A stretch of DNA of 64,000 nt from Agroathelia rolfsii (Eukaryota > Basidiomycota > Agaricomycetes > Amylocorticiales > Amylocorticiaceae), in NCBI GenBank assembly GCA_018343915.1, contig JABRWF010000005.1, positions 2,515,001 through 2,579,000 on the forward strand, given 5' to 3'. Numbering within the stretch: the stretch's first letter is position 1; every line of letters starts with the position of its first letter. This document shows, in pieces, positions 1 to 12,447 of this stretch. The position numbers were made by a program, and so were the translations under genes. Under the pieces are notes generated by a model. The model worked only from the letters and a program-made list of their open reading frames with translations, did not search any database and was not told where the DNA came from.

Positions 1-3000
1 ACGAAGCCACGTTGCTCAAAGCTTATAAGATTTCTACCCTCAATCCAACGTACGCCCAGCATCTCTTTAAGGGGCGCCGGTTTAGTTGACTAGTTCCATG
101 TTTATCAAGGCAATGGGAGGAAGTCGACCATGACTTGGAAGACTCTGTGGCTGGCGCTCTCGCTAGCTCAACCGTACACGGCGAAGGAGAGGGTGACCCT
201 TTGGGCCTTGGGACTGTGATAGAGTAAACATTGGTTGTTACAATCACCTTTCCGAATTTGACGATGCTTTATTAGTGTGAAAGATATGGACATGGATACC
301 CGTACGTATAATATGTTTTACCTGCTTCGAATGGGCTCGAATGGCATAATCAGGAGCTGCTGTCCTCATATCTTCGAAATCCTTCAATCCAAAGAACTTC
401 CTTTCTGCTGTTCATCCAAACGCAAACTTTCAAGACTTGTCAACTGGAATATCCCATCTTCGCTCTTCTATTGATTCGCGATCTGAAGCAATTCGGGTAT
501 TGGTCGAAGATAATTTTGATCGTTTTGTAGCCGTCAAATCATCGACCGATGGCAAGCCAATCCCTCCCATCTCACTGGACTCTATACCTTAACAACGTTC
601 TCCGTAGCCCTCTATCTAGAGATGAAAGACGGACTTTTGGCAGAATCAGCACAATATGCCTCTAAACCTCTTCGTGATCACCTCAAGCGTATGCTCCATT
701 TCTCCGTTTTGTCTCCATTGCTTGATAATCATTTCATCAAAAAGAGGCCGCGGTGAAAGCCGACCAGGTTTTCCTACCTGTGCTTGAAAACTCCTCTAAA
801 GCACAGAAACTTCGTACTACACTCGCTGTTTTCGAGCGTTCGAAATTCTTCTTCAATTTACCGGGATCCCTAGCAGAAGCCATTGAAGCTGTATGTCACT
901 CTCTCCATTCAATTCTCTTTCATTTACTTGCCCGCCATAGGGGCGTTATGATGCTGCAATGCGTGACTATAATAAAGGAAAATTCATGCTAGAGTCGCGG
1001 CCAGGTCAGCTGTTGCCTGTACCGTCTCAGAAGGATGGAAAAACTCCAGCAGCCGCTCAACAGCAGCAAAAGCGAATTCTCGACAAGGTCTGGGCTTCTG
1101 TTGAAAAAGTCATGAGTGAAATGCGCAATGTACTTTCTGCAAGGCTACAAGAACCGGGAAGGAGTGTTGAAGACCAAGAAAAAACAATTGAGTAAGCTGC
1201 TTTTTCTGCTCGCCCACTCATTTGCTAACTTATGTATTGGGGAAAAAGGATTCTTCTGGATATGGGCGTATCCGAGGATCCAGTGTGGACCTATTTCGAT
1301 AACCAACACAAGTATATTCTAGACCAAATGAAGAAAGTTTATGAGGTAGCGATGGTGAATGTTAAATGTGTGGATTAGCTTTAATTGTCTGTCTTAATTT
1401 GAATGCCACTGAGTAGTGCCCTATAGCCGTGGTAGAGAAGGTACCGTTAGATATCCCAACACAAGTTTTGGACGAGAGCTTGGGCGAACAACTTCGGCTG
1501 GGCATAGCAGCATTGGAAACGAAACAATCTGATTCTGTCATTGGTAAGTTATTTCCTATTAGACAATGCGGCCTGTATTGAGAGTACATAGCTCAAATGA
1601 ATGGGCACGAGATTTGGAAAGCACTTTGGGACTTAACCAAAGCCGTTTCTGAGGTCATACTTACTACACTACCCAACTTTTGGAGAGTGGCTAGGAGCTA
1701 CCTAGACGGCAAGTTTAAGAAGGTGACAATTCCTGTAAATAAGTCATAATATACCTGACTAATATATTTCCTCCCCGTCAAGGTTAATGCCTCCAATCGT
1801 CGGAGCCCCTCGCAATGTCGTACAATGGCGTCGGATATAGTGAAAGCATACATCTCCCATATATCAGAATTTTTCTTCCTCAGTGACATGGCCGTAATGA
1901 CTTCCCCCACTTTCACCTCGTCAAAGCCATCTTTACCCCCTACAATTCCTATACATTCCAACTTTCTGGTGACGGGGCATTATTTGATGAAGATACTAGG
2001 TGAAATACAGGATGCTGTTAACGAGATAAACAACATAGATATAGCCTCTTCAGAGGTTGGAGAGGTGCTGAAGAACCTTCTGGAAAGTACGCGATGGAGA
2101 TTCGTTGATATTTCCAGCAGGGCCTGGCTTCGTGGTGCGCTTCCTTTCCATTACTCAGGTTATACAATAACCTCAATATTAGCTTTACTGCCGTTTCACA
2201 GATGCGAAGATACTTCACCAGTTGGAGGCATGGACAGCTACCGCTTCAGATCCTGCATACACCGAGTATCTTAATCAGATCGAGGTCTTTCAACGCTATA
2301 ATACCACTGTTACATTTAAATTATCGGGTGGAGTGGAGCTATCTTCCCAAGCTTCTTCAACACGCGCTCTCAGACAAAATACCGTCGCCCCAGCATTCAT
2401 CAATAAAATTACCAGATCATTCCTCGATGCGCTGTATGCTGCTTTGGATGGAATGGTGAAACTCGCCGCAGGCAAAGACGGAACCTATCCGTTGACAATT
2501 ACTACAGGGTCTGTGAAGAGCCACGATGTAGCTACACAAATTCACGGAATTAGTAAAACGGAGCTGTTGGATCTAAATGACGCAGTTCGTAGTCCTCTTT
2601 GAAATAAAGCAGGCACAATTTGACCATTCCCAGGACGTTCGGTTGCTTCTGGTCATATCGAATTTGACCTACATGCAAGCGACCTTGATCCCTAGCATGA
2701 TCACTCAACTCGAGACTGCATTCGGAATATCCCTTCCTGAAGACAGAAACGTAAGTCGGTTGTCTCTACTCACCTTTTACTGCAATACTAAGTCCTTTTC
2801 TTGTAGAATCTAAATTCTGTCGTCCAATCTCTGGACGAAAAGCTCTTCAATGGATATGTTCAGCCTCGTGTTGATGTTGTGACGGCACATATACGACATG
2901 GTGTACTCGATGAGAAGATGGATTGGTATGATACCCCACCACCGACAGGTGAATTGCCTTTTCTTTGACTTGATGTTCCATGAGTATTAATATCTACTAA

Positions 3001-3518
3001 GAAATACGCCCGTACATGTATCAAGTTTTGGTGTTCATTGTCAGCGTACACGCACAAGTAACTGCTGCCGCCGATGGATTGCTGGAAAGGACATTAGCCG
3101 TACTCGTTGAAGCGCTAGCCGATGAAGCCCTTAGATGCTTCCGCCAAGTGAAGAAATTCGGCATGGGTGGCATGCTGAGGGTATGAATCTCAGACATTCG
3201 ACGCATAAAGGAAACAGTAGTCCTGACGCAGCATCCTTGAAATAGGCAACACTCGAGATCGAATTTATGCACCAGACTTTGGGCCGCTATGTTACTCCAC
3301 CAGCGGCTAAGACGCTGTCCGACTTATACAACAAAATATCTCAGGCATATTCCAGACGACAGGGCGATGAAAATTTACAACAGCAGCTGGATGGGGTGAA
3401 GAAAATATTGGCGGATACGCGTCGCTCAACGGGTGTCGATTTTCTTTGTTTCAGAACTAACAAGGAAAAAAAGTCCGGTAGCTCACGGCATAAAGAAAAG
3501 GAAGGCAGTCATAAATAG
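1..3518 (+). CDS. SEC5: Exocyst complex subunit Sec5 (5'-partial)
   Basis: Sec5 (EXOC2) is a subunit of the octameric exocyst, which tethers secretory vesicles to the plasma membrane at sites of polarised growth. The first codons (from base 3) read [19 protein letters not shown], the usual Sec5 N-terminus, so only a short start segment lies upstream of the window. Further blocks in the expected order are [20 protein letters not shown] (about 380-450), [14 protein letters not shown] and MRDYNKGK (about 850-990), [14 protein letters not shown] (about 1275-1320), and the C-terminal block [20 protein letters not shown] (3270-3330). Many short introns interrupt it; the last exon ends at TAG 3516-3518 after a basic Lys/Ser/Arg-rich tail. 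Every block can be joined through plausible GT-AG sites, so the gene looks intact. Identity rests on recalled family sequence; exon borders are approximate. Confidence 0.9.
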
Positions 3519-5302
3519 CCATTGGTGGCGCATTGTCTGTTATATTTCTTTTCGTGATTTGTATATTTTTTGAGGCCAGAAGCTTTGGTATATGTATGCA
3601 GTATAGTTCTAATTCATCGTTTTCAACCAGGGAAACTAAATGCGAAGTGACTTGGATCCTCATTACATTTACATTGGCATCAGCCTGACGCCATAGGCCT
3701 GTGTTCGACTCATCGAGCGAATTAAATGTATGTATATTACTCCGCTAATACTAGTAATCAATCGTTCTCGAAACGCAAAAATATCTGGGAGCAAAATGGC
3801 AATTGAAAATAGTGCCACATGAATGGTTCGCTCCACCTCACAACTTGAATAACCTAGTTGCTGTGGCCATCCGCTCACCACCATCCACTAAGCTTGCCCC
3901 GTTCCACCGAGACTTTAACGGTCGACGGGATGTATACGCCTAAGTAATCCGAACCATCCCGGGGCATGGCTTTAGAGGCAATTACTACGCGCGCTTTATT
4001 CCTTCTGAGTCGGTACTATGCCCATGCGACAACACCATCTTTCAATCGCGCAATCACATTATTGCTAACTACCCCCTTTACAATAGTCGACGACACCACA
4101 TTGCTAAAGCATCTAGTGGCTTCTCCACCCCACTCATTCCAGGCACCCACAAAGGCCTTGTAGCACTAGCAAAATTTGTGTTGAGTTTGAATGCCTGGGA
4201 AAATTTCCCAGCCCCTCCCATCACCAAAAACTCTCTTATTGCCCCATCGTAACAAGACCATCCTTGTGCTTCCCTCCCTCCTCCCCCCTATTCTCCTTGA
4301 CTCTGCTTGCGGCTCTTCCCTCCTCTCTCTGTTACTTACCTCAATATAATTGGCTGGACTTTTAGCCTGCTAGCCTATACATCACGATAACCCTTATGCC
4401 ACTATACATCATGCTTCCTTATCCTTCCTAACTTACATTACAGCCTTGTTCCACTGTAGTTTGTTTTCATTTTATGATGCGGTATATAAATGTTAAATAA
4501 ACAGATAAAAAAAATTAAAAAGGAAAGAAAGAAAAAGTACCACGTGACTGGTGGATGATCAATCATGCGTAAGCCTTGCTCTGTGATATTATTGACTTGA
4601 AGTTCTTGAAGCTTCAAGTTGATGACTATTGGGTCTATAATGCCAACTTGTAAATTGCTGCATTCAAATTGTCCCTCATGTAGACCTCATGTCTAGAATT
4701 ACTTACTTCAAGTTCTTTGGCTCGGCCACTCAAGTCAATCAATGTCACTGACATGATAATGGGAATGTTCTGGCCCTCAATGTCTCAAGATCTTGAGCTT
4801 CTTAAGCCTTAATGCGGATAAGCATAGTATCTTGCTTGATTAATAACACAGACCGATACATACGTCTTCTGCTTACTTTTGCTTGATTCGGGCCGCTAGA
4901 CCCGAACTTCAGCTTCATCAACCTCAGGTCGAATGCTGTGTCACTCTATCAGATCACCTTGATCTTCAGCCTGTGGTGGAGTGCCGCATTTCCGGTGGAC
5001 ACACGCTAAATTCGGTGAATCCTCAATTTCATCATTCCAAGGTCCATCATGATGATATATCAGCAGCTGTGTCACTCACCTGTAGGACAGTTACTATCAG
5101 TGGAAAGCACCGACCGTGACTATCCAAGGCCCAAACACCACGCTCCATGGGAAAGGGCGGGTATATCATTTGAAGATGTCGTCGCTATGGCCATCTGTTC
5201 TGGGCCATTCCGTGATCTCTATGCATATAGCTGCAGGGTGACTACAAAAAGTGCTTTGACACTTGGATTGTTCTTTGGGCTGGTTCACCCGACACCACTG
5301 GT
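3519..5302. other. Intergenic region, no gene seen
   Basis: It holds the 3' flank of SEC5 and the 5' flank of the membrane-protein gene at 5303. Short ORFs here have no protein-like character. Visible features are an A-rich stretch near 4500-4540, one CACGTG E-box near 4550, and a perfect 14-bp palindrome at 4605-4618. Confidence 0.6.
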
Positions 5303-6555
5303 ATGGCGTCCTTTCATTCCTTAGACCTTCAATTCGAGGGTTCTATGTATATTGGAATAATACTCTCAGCCATCATTTATGGTGAACTTAACAATCGTCT
5401 TGTGAGACTCGGTCGAAATGCTAAATATGCCTTCCCTAGGAGTCTACCTTGCACTTTATTTTGTATCGGTCCGAGTGCTCCTAACTAGTGCTCAGACCAC
5501 CCGGTCCAGAAGATTGTTCTATATCTCGTTTGGAGGGATCCTTGTTTTCCTTAATACTATCGTATTTGCAAGCATGCCGCTGCTGGGTCAGCTCATGTGG
5601 ATTGTTCATCGAGACGAAGTCTATCCCTTGGTGTATTATGAGGAGCACAGCATTAAGGCGTGGTATGTGATTGCGAGCAGCTTGGCTCAGACAGTGGCGA
5701 ATTTCCTCGCCGATGCTCTCCTGGTAAGTTTCTCCGCTTATCTCCCACTCTAACACGATACCTATCGTAAGGCATTTAGATTTATCGCTGCTATGTTGTA
5801 TTTGAGTCACGTATCTGGATCATCCTTGTGCCCATACTGTGCTCGATTGCGTTCCTAGGTTAGTTCAGCTGATCAATAGCAGGCGATACTACTGAAAACG
5901 TCCGGCCTTCTAGTTTTATCAATTGCGGAAAATCTTATACCAGCGAACGAGCTACTCTTACTTTCGAGAGTCAGCCTGAGTGCTGCTGGCCTTACCATTG
6001 CCGTTAATGTCATGGTCACCGCGATGATATCCATTAAAATCTTCCTTGTAGCTCAACGTGCACGGAAGCACACCGACTTGTACATGACCCAGCCGTATAC
6101 CAGCATAGTTGCTATACTCATTGAGTCTGCTGCACCATGGACCATAATTGGCATATTTGTGATTATTGTGGGAGCCATCAAGAACATTCAATGGGGCCTT
6201 GCTGTCTCTCTCGTTTGGCTGGGAATTGGGGTGCGTCTTTTAACGAATGTGCTGCGAACAATCACAAACTTATATAAAATAGGCCTTGACACCCCAGCTC
6301 ATCATTCTCCGCATTGCAATGGGCGTTGCATGGAACAAGCGGACTTCACTTGAATTGTCTCAACTGGGTACAATTGCCTTTGCCCCCCGTCCATCCCCAG
6401 AGATACAGTGCTCAAGAAGGCCTAGAAGTCCTGCTCTAAGCGATCATCAGGATGTAGTATCAGTCTTCAGAACTCAGAACAGCCTTCGAGATATAGAAGC
6501 AGGCCTCCCTGAGAAAAGTCGAAGTTCATTGACTTCATCAATTGCCAGCGTTTAG
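5303..6555 (+). CDS. Multi-pass membrane protein of a basidiomycete-type family
   Basis: Five exons can be joined cleanly: 5303-5381, 5440-5723, 5780-5858, 5914-6230 and 6283-6555. They give 1032 nt, or 343 residues. The N-terminus MASFHSLDLQFEGSMYIGII leads into the first hydrophobic segment. Further hydrophobic segments include GGILVFLNTIVFASMPLLGQ, IYRCYVVFESRIWIILVPIL, LTIAVNVMVTAMISIKIFL, YTSIVAILIESAAPW and LTPQLIILRIAMGVAW, suggesting about seven membrane passes. A hydrophilic Ser/Arg-rich tail of about 70 residues follows. This pattern (RCYVVF..RIWI, then TSIVAILIESAA, then a short LRIAMGVAW motif) is common among uncharacterised basidiomycete membrane proteins; no biochemical function is known to me. 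A paralogue with all four introns at matching positions and phases lies inverted at 30921-32178. Confidence 0.85.
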
Positions 6556-7207
6556 CCGCGTTTTTCTTGTTGCCTCTAATGTATACTATTACGACGTTAT
6601 GGACTGGAATTCAAATCACAAGTTGTACTTTTTCGTTGTTTTCTCATTTCACTCTACTTTCCTCTTGTTCCCATCGACACTGGTTGTTTGATCGGAACCG
6701 CTCCTTGGTAACACTAAATCATTACTCTTTTGTTCTAGCACGGCCTTGACAAAATCTTGAATCAAAATCAAATGGAAACCTAAACAGCATTATATCCTCC
6801 AATTTCTGTGATGAACCCAGCCCAGACCTTGTCTGATATCTATGGATATCAGCAATCAAGAGATATAATCATTATGAATTATATACATGTACAATTCATC
6901 ATTGTCAAGGTACTTGCAGACAAAGAGCAGGAGGAATCCATGACACACCGCCTACGAAACTTATATAACTCCTTATCTGCATAAGTCGAATGATTCTCTA
7001 CGTTTGATATACGGATTGAAAGGCACATGGTCTTAGAATGTACCTTGTATATGCGTGCAAAATAGCTATGTTACACATTGTTGTTTACTTTATGTGTTCT
7101 ATGGTATCACGGTTTCAAATGGCGATAACAAAACAAGAATGACAATGAGCGTCCCGCGATATGGACGTTCCCATAGTCATGTCCCATTCCGGCGTGTATT
7201 CAACGAT
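6556..7207. other. Intergenic region between convergent genes
   Basis: AT-rich spacer between the 3' ends of the membrane-protein gene and the dehydrogenase gene. Short inverted segments such as GATATC pairs near 6835-6852 are visible. I see no gene. Confidence 0.6.
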
Positions 7208-8822
7208 CTAAGGTTTGATGACAATTTTCACCGCCCCGCGACTGTTCATCTTATCGAGTGCACCCTGGTAGTCAGACAACGGGAAGGTATCCGTCACCTG
7301 GACAAAATTTTCATCACAGCTTTATCAGATGGAAATAATATGTACATACCATGCCTTTCAAGCGGATTTTTCCACTGTCGAGGTACGCTACGGCACGTGG
7401 GAAGCAGTAGGTTTGAGAGAACGAACCAATGATCTAGGATTGGATCGTTGTTGCGTAAATATTCTGAGCGGGAGTGTCGAGTAGTACGACATACCTTGAT
7501 CTCATCCCCGAAGATCTTGGACGGTGGCCAATGAACCAGAGCAGAGTTTTCGTAGACACCGTAAATCATCAATGTTCCACCACGACGAACATAGTTGATG
7601 CTTTCATTAGCAAGTTTCTCGACACCGGTAGCTTCAACCTAGAAGTTATGTGAGTATATTTACTGTATGTGTAGAACGAATCAACGAAACTCACGACGAC
7701 ATCGAATCCGTAAGGGTTATCTGCCTTAAGCTTGTCCCACTGCGCCTGAGGATTTTGGCGATCTAGTTCGACGTACTCATCGGCACAGTCGAGGTCCTTG
7801 GCAAGATCCATCTTGACACCCTTATTGGCAGCAATCACCACTCGGGATGCGCCATTGAGTTTGAGTAGCTGCGCCAAAATAAGGCCAGTAGGGCCAGCAC
7901 CCAGCAGAAGCACTGTGTAATGTGAGACAGAGAGGTCACGCAAATTAGCATTTTAAGGGACAGACCTTCAATGCCTACTGGCGGACTGAGCTTATCAAGA
8001 CCGTGGATGGCGCATGCGGCAGGCTCAAGAAGAGTGGCCTCTTCATCAGAGATGTTCTTGATCTTATAAAGCTTATTTTGCTTGCTGTTTCTCGTCAGCA
8101 TATTTTTGCACCGATTGGGGTTGAAACATACTATGTAATGTATTCGGCAAAACCACCATCGAGAGTTACGCCACGGCAGTCGAAGTTCTCGCAGAGCAAT
8201 GTATTGCCACGACGACAAAAGAAGCAGTTTCCACACTGATAATGCGAGCAAATAATCCCTTGAGTAATGGTTTGCAATTGCGAAAAGAAAGAAAAAACAT
8301 ACGGAAATTCCTACATCAGCGACGCAGCGATCACCGATTTCAAACCCCTTGACGTTCTTGCCCATCTTAGTTACAACACCAACTGCCTCATGTCCCGGAA
8401 TGAGCTAGCAAGAACAAACATATGTCAATGAGCGGATTTATGATAAAATCAAAAGCTGTATACAACTTACAGGGAATTTGGAGATGAATTCTCCATCGTG
8501 GATATGCCCATCCGTGCCGCATACACCTATGGAATTCGAGATGAATGCCTTACATTCACATGATCTCGATTTGCTTTCCGAACTCACCACACACAGTAAC
8601 TGGGAGTGATCAGTGAGTTAGCAGCTAAGATAGATATAAGAATACATGTTGCATATACCTTTGAGCAAAACATCGTCATCTCCGACCTGAGGGACAGGAA
8701 CTTGCCTGATTTCGAAATCTTTGGGCTGTATTTAACCCACGATGAGCTGCTGCCAGAGCCAACTTCAAAGGAACACAACTCACCTTGTGGTACCACAGAG
8801 CGCGCATCATATCGGAGGACAT
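7208..8822 (-). CDS. ARD1: Zinc-dependent D-arabinitol dehydrogenase (ARD1-like MDR)
   Basis: A medium-chain zinc alcohol/polyol dehydrogenase, expected to oxidise D-arabinitol with NAD(P) in the cytosol. It begins [13 protein letters not shown] at 8822 and ends GAVKIVIKP before TAG at 7208-7210. Catalytic zinc ligands appear in [16 protein letters not shown] and LIPGHEAVG. The structural-zinc loop is [15 protein letters not shown], and the Rossmann turn is [20 protein letters not shown]. The block [20 protein letters not shown] and the C-terminus [19 protein letters not shown] match the rust fungus ARD1 group as I recall it, better than generic sorbitol or threonine dehydrogenases. About ten short introns interrupt it, including a 12-nt exon at 8588-8599 that encodes part of the first zinc-ligand strand. 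No polyol transporter or kinase is adjacent. Substrate choice is inference; the enzyme class is secure. Confidence 0.88.
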
Positions 8823-10937
8823 GTTGATCTGTGGCTGCTATAGACTAGGAAAAGCACTCAGAGGGTGTCGATGATGATAATTTGAAGAAGAAAGAAAAGT
8901 TACATACGACAAGCCACAAAACCTGATTTAAATTCCAAATGGGGGCCTTGTCGGACGGTGACGTCATGGGGGATCTGTTTTTCAGGGTTCTCGTGGGCGG
9001 ACCGGCATCCCGGCTCTCTGAAGGCCGGCAGCTTCTCCTGCTTCGTCGCCAGCTGCTGGCTGTTTGCGTGGTAGAATTACGTCCTAATACACGCATGTAT
9101 GATGCCAAACGATCCTTACTTGAATTGTTGCAAGTATAGCTTTGATCGAAACTTATCGTCTTCATTCAAACACCTATGCATCCGAGTCCAATAGCTTGTG
9201 CAGCTCGCATGCCAATGAAGTCTGGCCTCGAGAGTGCCATGAATTGTCGATAGCCTTAAGCTCCATCGAGCTTCATCCACCCCTCCGCGGTCTTGATAAC
9301 CCTGGAAGAGAGCGCCATCACCAATAATTTTTACTTGTATTGACTTGTGGTCTTCTCAAGCGTCCAATGATCAGGCCAACTAGGATTTACTCCATTGGCA
9401 ACTTCGACAGGGTAGACTGTAATCTTCGTGCTTGTTGTATTCACCCGCGGACAGGTCAGAATTGTTGGATGAATGAACGAATCATCATGGATCCAAGTTC
9501 ATGCATGAATGAACTGGGCAGGCCACCACGTTCCAATTCAATGGAAGACTTACCCAATCCCTTCAGATGCACCCTAGAAAATGAACTCGGATAAAGGCAA
9601 AGGTATTAAGGCTCTGTATTATAAGGAGATAACAATATCTCTACGTAAGCCCATAGTGCACGATGATCGAAAATGATTATTAATAGTGTTCTGGAACGGC
9701 GGACATAAAAAGCTAGGCGCCAGACGGTGAAGAGTTCCTAAGGGCAAGGTGCTCGCCAGATGATCTGTCGACATCAATGAGGGTGTAGTTATATGGCTTG
9801 GATTCAATTGTGACTACAATGATGAAGATTGAATTGACGTGGCAAGATTAGTATCAGTGGTGGGAATACAAAGGCGGTATCAGAACTAAAATGTACTAAT
9901 TGAGGACATTAGTTCTCGTTTATTAAAACATTGAGTGTGATCCATTGACATGCATACACTAACCCTTGCGGGCACCATCAATTAAATCAAATAACAAGTA
10001 TGAACATAGCTGTAGCCTATACATGGTCACCAGAAAAACTCATTCCAATTCTGATGAAAGAGAAAAAGTGTGTATTGCAAAAGCACAAAACATCTCGATG
10101 AACGAGGAAAGGTATCAAAAAATAATCTGCAATAGAGAGTTGCAAAATACACAGCAGCAGACTAAGAGTAGTCTGAATCGAGTTTCGCAATTCAACGCTG
10201 AGGTGGGCAATCTTTCTCCCGAGGAAGGAGATCGCTTCTCAAAGTCAAAGTAAAAACGCGAGCTGCGAAGTGCACTCAAGGATGATCGAGCATCCTCGTG
10301 TGGGAAGACTCACAAGGAATCGACTTGAGTCGAGGATATACTGCGATCACCCTACTCCCGCGACGAATTCCAAGACACCATCACACATAGCCCTCCCTCT
10401 TTGAAACGAGATCTTTGGGCAACAGAGAATGATAGCGCCGACTTTCTGATACGTCGCTGCCCGGCAGTAAACCGAGAGTCCAGCTAGAACTTGTCCAGAG
10501 GGGAGCTAGAATGCTCAGACCTTAGCCCGCTCGCAAAAATCCAAGAGCGTCGAAGAGACGTCTTGCTGTCGGGAGCGAGCCTCGCAGCTTTCAGCCTGCT
10601 GTCGTGTGTTGTGGAAAGCAAGTGATTTTTTTTTTTCCCGCCTAGGGTGATTGTTTGTGTTTGTACATGTTTGGCTTCTCCTTTACAGACACCGATGCTA
10701 GTCAACACTCTGTTCACCAATCCATCAGGATCATCACAATCACATTCCCTTGGCTTGTATCTCCATGTTTCAAACGTACATCAGGCAATGCAAACGGTTT
10801 TGAGAGGTTCGCATTTGGGATGCACAATTTATAGAAACTTGAACAAGAAGTCATAAATAATTGTATGATGTGTGGTATTGGAATACATTGCACGCTAATC
10901 CATGATGCAAGGTATACTCAGGTCAAGATTTGACCGC
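8823..10937. other. Intergenic region, no gene seen
   Basis: About 2.1 kb between the 5' end of the dehydrogenase gene and the 3' end of the SURF4 gene. The ORFs here (up to about 95 codons) lack recognisable motifs and do not join into a longer model. A T9-rich run occurs near 10627-10636. Confidence 0.55.
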
Positions 10938-12199
10938 TTAATACGTCTTTTTCTTTTCATCAACAGAAAGGCCACCTGTGTACAATCATGAGAATTTTGG
11001 TTGGTTGATGAACAAAGTTAATGTTAACTTACCGGGTCCGATGTTGACCAAGAGAATGAGGCCACCGACAATGGAAAGTGTTTGGAAGAAGTCATACCTA
11101 GCAAGTTGCTTAGAGCAAAGGACTTGAGTACTTCTAGAGAATATACGTACTTGAGGAAATCCCTCTGCGGGTGGGCAGAGTGAACAGACCACCAGTTGTT
11201 GGCCCAAACATTGAAAAGACTCAGGACGATGACCAGGAAAGAAGCCGACCACTTGGCTTTGAAGCCAACGGCGACCATGATACAAGCGGCAAGTCCGACA
11301 AGAGAAACAAAGACACGGAGCAGACTCCACTCGCCCTGAATGATGAAGCCAAGGAAAAGGAAAATAAGCAGGACACGACCTGCAAGAAGGAAGCTGGATG
11401 CAAATTGAGGCTGAGAAATCCATGCCATATGTCATGAGCGCAAAGAAATTTCTCACTATTTTCTCCGGTCATTCTCGCTGATGGAAGGCAAGCCGGCGAA
11501 GTTAGAGCGACGGTTGACCATTGTTTCAGAGAAGACCATGAAAAGGCCACCAATCACGCTGAGGTTGCGAAGGAAAAAGTTGAGATCGAAGATGAGACCA
11601 TAGCCGAAACCTTGAATAATAACAACAGCGAGGAGACCAGCACAGGCGAATTCAGTGTAGCGTTTTGTCATTATGGCCCCAGAGGCGATCAGCATAGTCT
11701 ATTGCATTAAAAAAAAAAAAAAAAAAAAAAATTCGTTGAGAAGGTTATACAACTAACTGTGCGAGAGAAAGACATACGGCGACGTTGAAGAGCAAGAAAA
11801 TATTCGCAAAGAACTTCCAGAAGCTTCTATGTCTGTATTTTGGATTAAGTGGGTTGTACTTCGTCCTGAATAGCACATATAAAAAAAGGCATACCTGTTC
11901 AAGTACCATACTTGATCACCCCATTGGGTGATAATGCGTAACGAATCCTCCAAGAAAGTGACGATAATGAGGAAGCGCGCAATTGCCGGCAAGTGGGGCT
12001 TCAATGGTTGGGAGTAAATCTCCACATAATCCTCTATCTGTCTTCCGAAGGCACGAAGTTTCTCGAGGGGATCATCTGGGTTGGCAGCACGGTAGCCTGA
12101 AGAGGCGCGGGAGTTACTCAAGCCATGTGGGTCATAGCTGGCGCCCGAAGTGAAAGCTGAAGACGAAGATGGCCGAGCAATGTTAATGCGCGAAGACAT
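10938..12199 (-). CDS. ERV29: SURF4/Erv29-family ER cargo receptor
   Basis: Erv29/SURF4 is a multi-pass ER-Golgi cargo receptor that packages soluble secretory proteins into COPII vesicles. Translation starts MSSRINIARPSSS at 12199. A hydrophilic Ser-rich leader is followed by PLEKLRAFGRQIEDYVEIYS, then the family block LPAIARFLIIVTFLEDSLRI and ITQWGDQVWYLNR. Later hydrophobic segments include CAGLLAVVIIQGFGYGLIFD, FLRNLSVIGGLFMVFSETMV, VLLIFLFLGFIIQ and NVWANNWW. The last exon ends VDEKKKTY, so the terminus KKTY is a canonical KKXX dilysine ER-retrieval signal. The intron before TMLIASGAIMTKRYTEFACA carries a 23-nt T tract in the sense strand close to its acceptor. It is divergent from the MutY gene, with 248 bp between start codons. 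Confidence 0.93.
11709..11731. repeat. A23/T23 homopolymer within a SURF4 intron
   Basis: Twenty-three A on the plus strand, read as T23 in the sense of the gene. It sits just upstream of the 3' splice site that precedes the exon encoding MLIASGAIM, so it may act as an extreme polypyrimidine tract. Homopolymer length is prone to sequencing error. Confidence 0.8.
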
Positions 12200-12303
12200 T
12201 GCGAACTAGCGAAAGCGAAAGGAGGAAGATACGAGACACTGTCTGAAGGATTCAGTTGCAAAATGCGATGATACGTGGCGGGGCAGCGCCGGATTTCGAG
12301 TAC

Positions 12304-12341
12304 CACGTGATATGATGTACCACACTGCACGTGATATGATG
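12304..12341. promoter_or_regulatory. Duplicated CACGTGATATGATG motif in a bidirectional promoter
   Basis: Two exact copies of the 14-mer CACGTGATATGATG start at 12304 and 12328, 24 bp apart, in the 248-bp gap between the divergent SURF4 and MutY genes. The core CACGTG is a palindromic E-box of the type bound by bHLH factors such as Cbf1/Pho4. The exact match over eight further bases suggests a composite site. Factor identity is inference. Confidence 0.6.
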
Positions 12342-12447
12342 CTTGACATTTGCGGACTTGCTGCTTTGCTAGTATTGCTGCTTTCCCTACACTTCACGCG
12401 ACTAATCATTTGACTATAAATCGACACGCTCTCGTCGAGACTGCCTC

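Noticed and set aside
4605..4618. Perfect 14-bp palindrome CTTGAAGCTTCAAG
   Set aside because: Single occurrence in AT-rich spacer; such a palindrome is not surprising in 64 kb.
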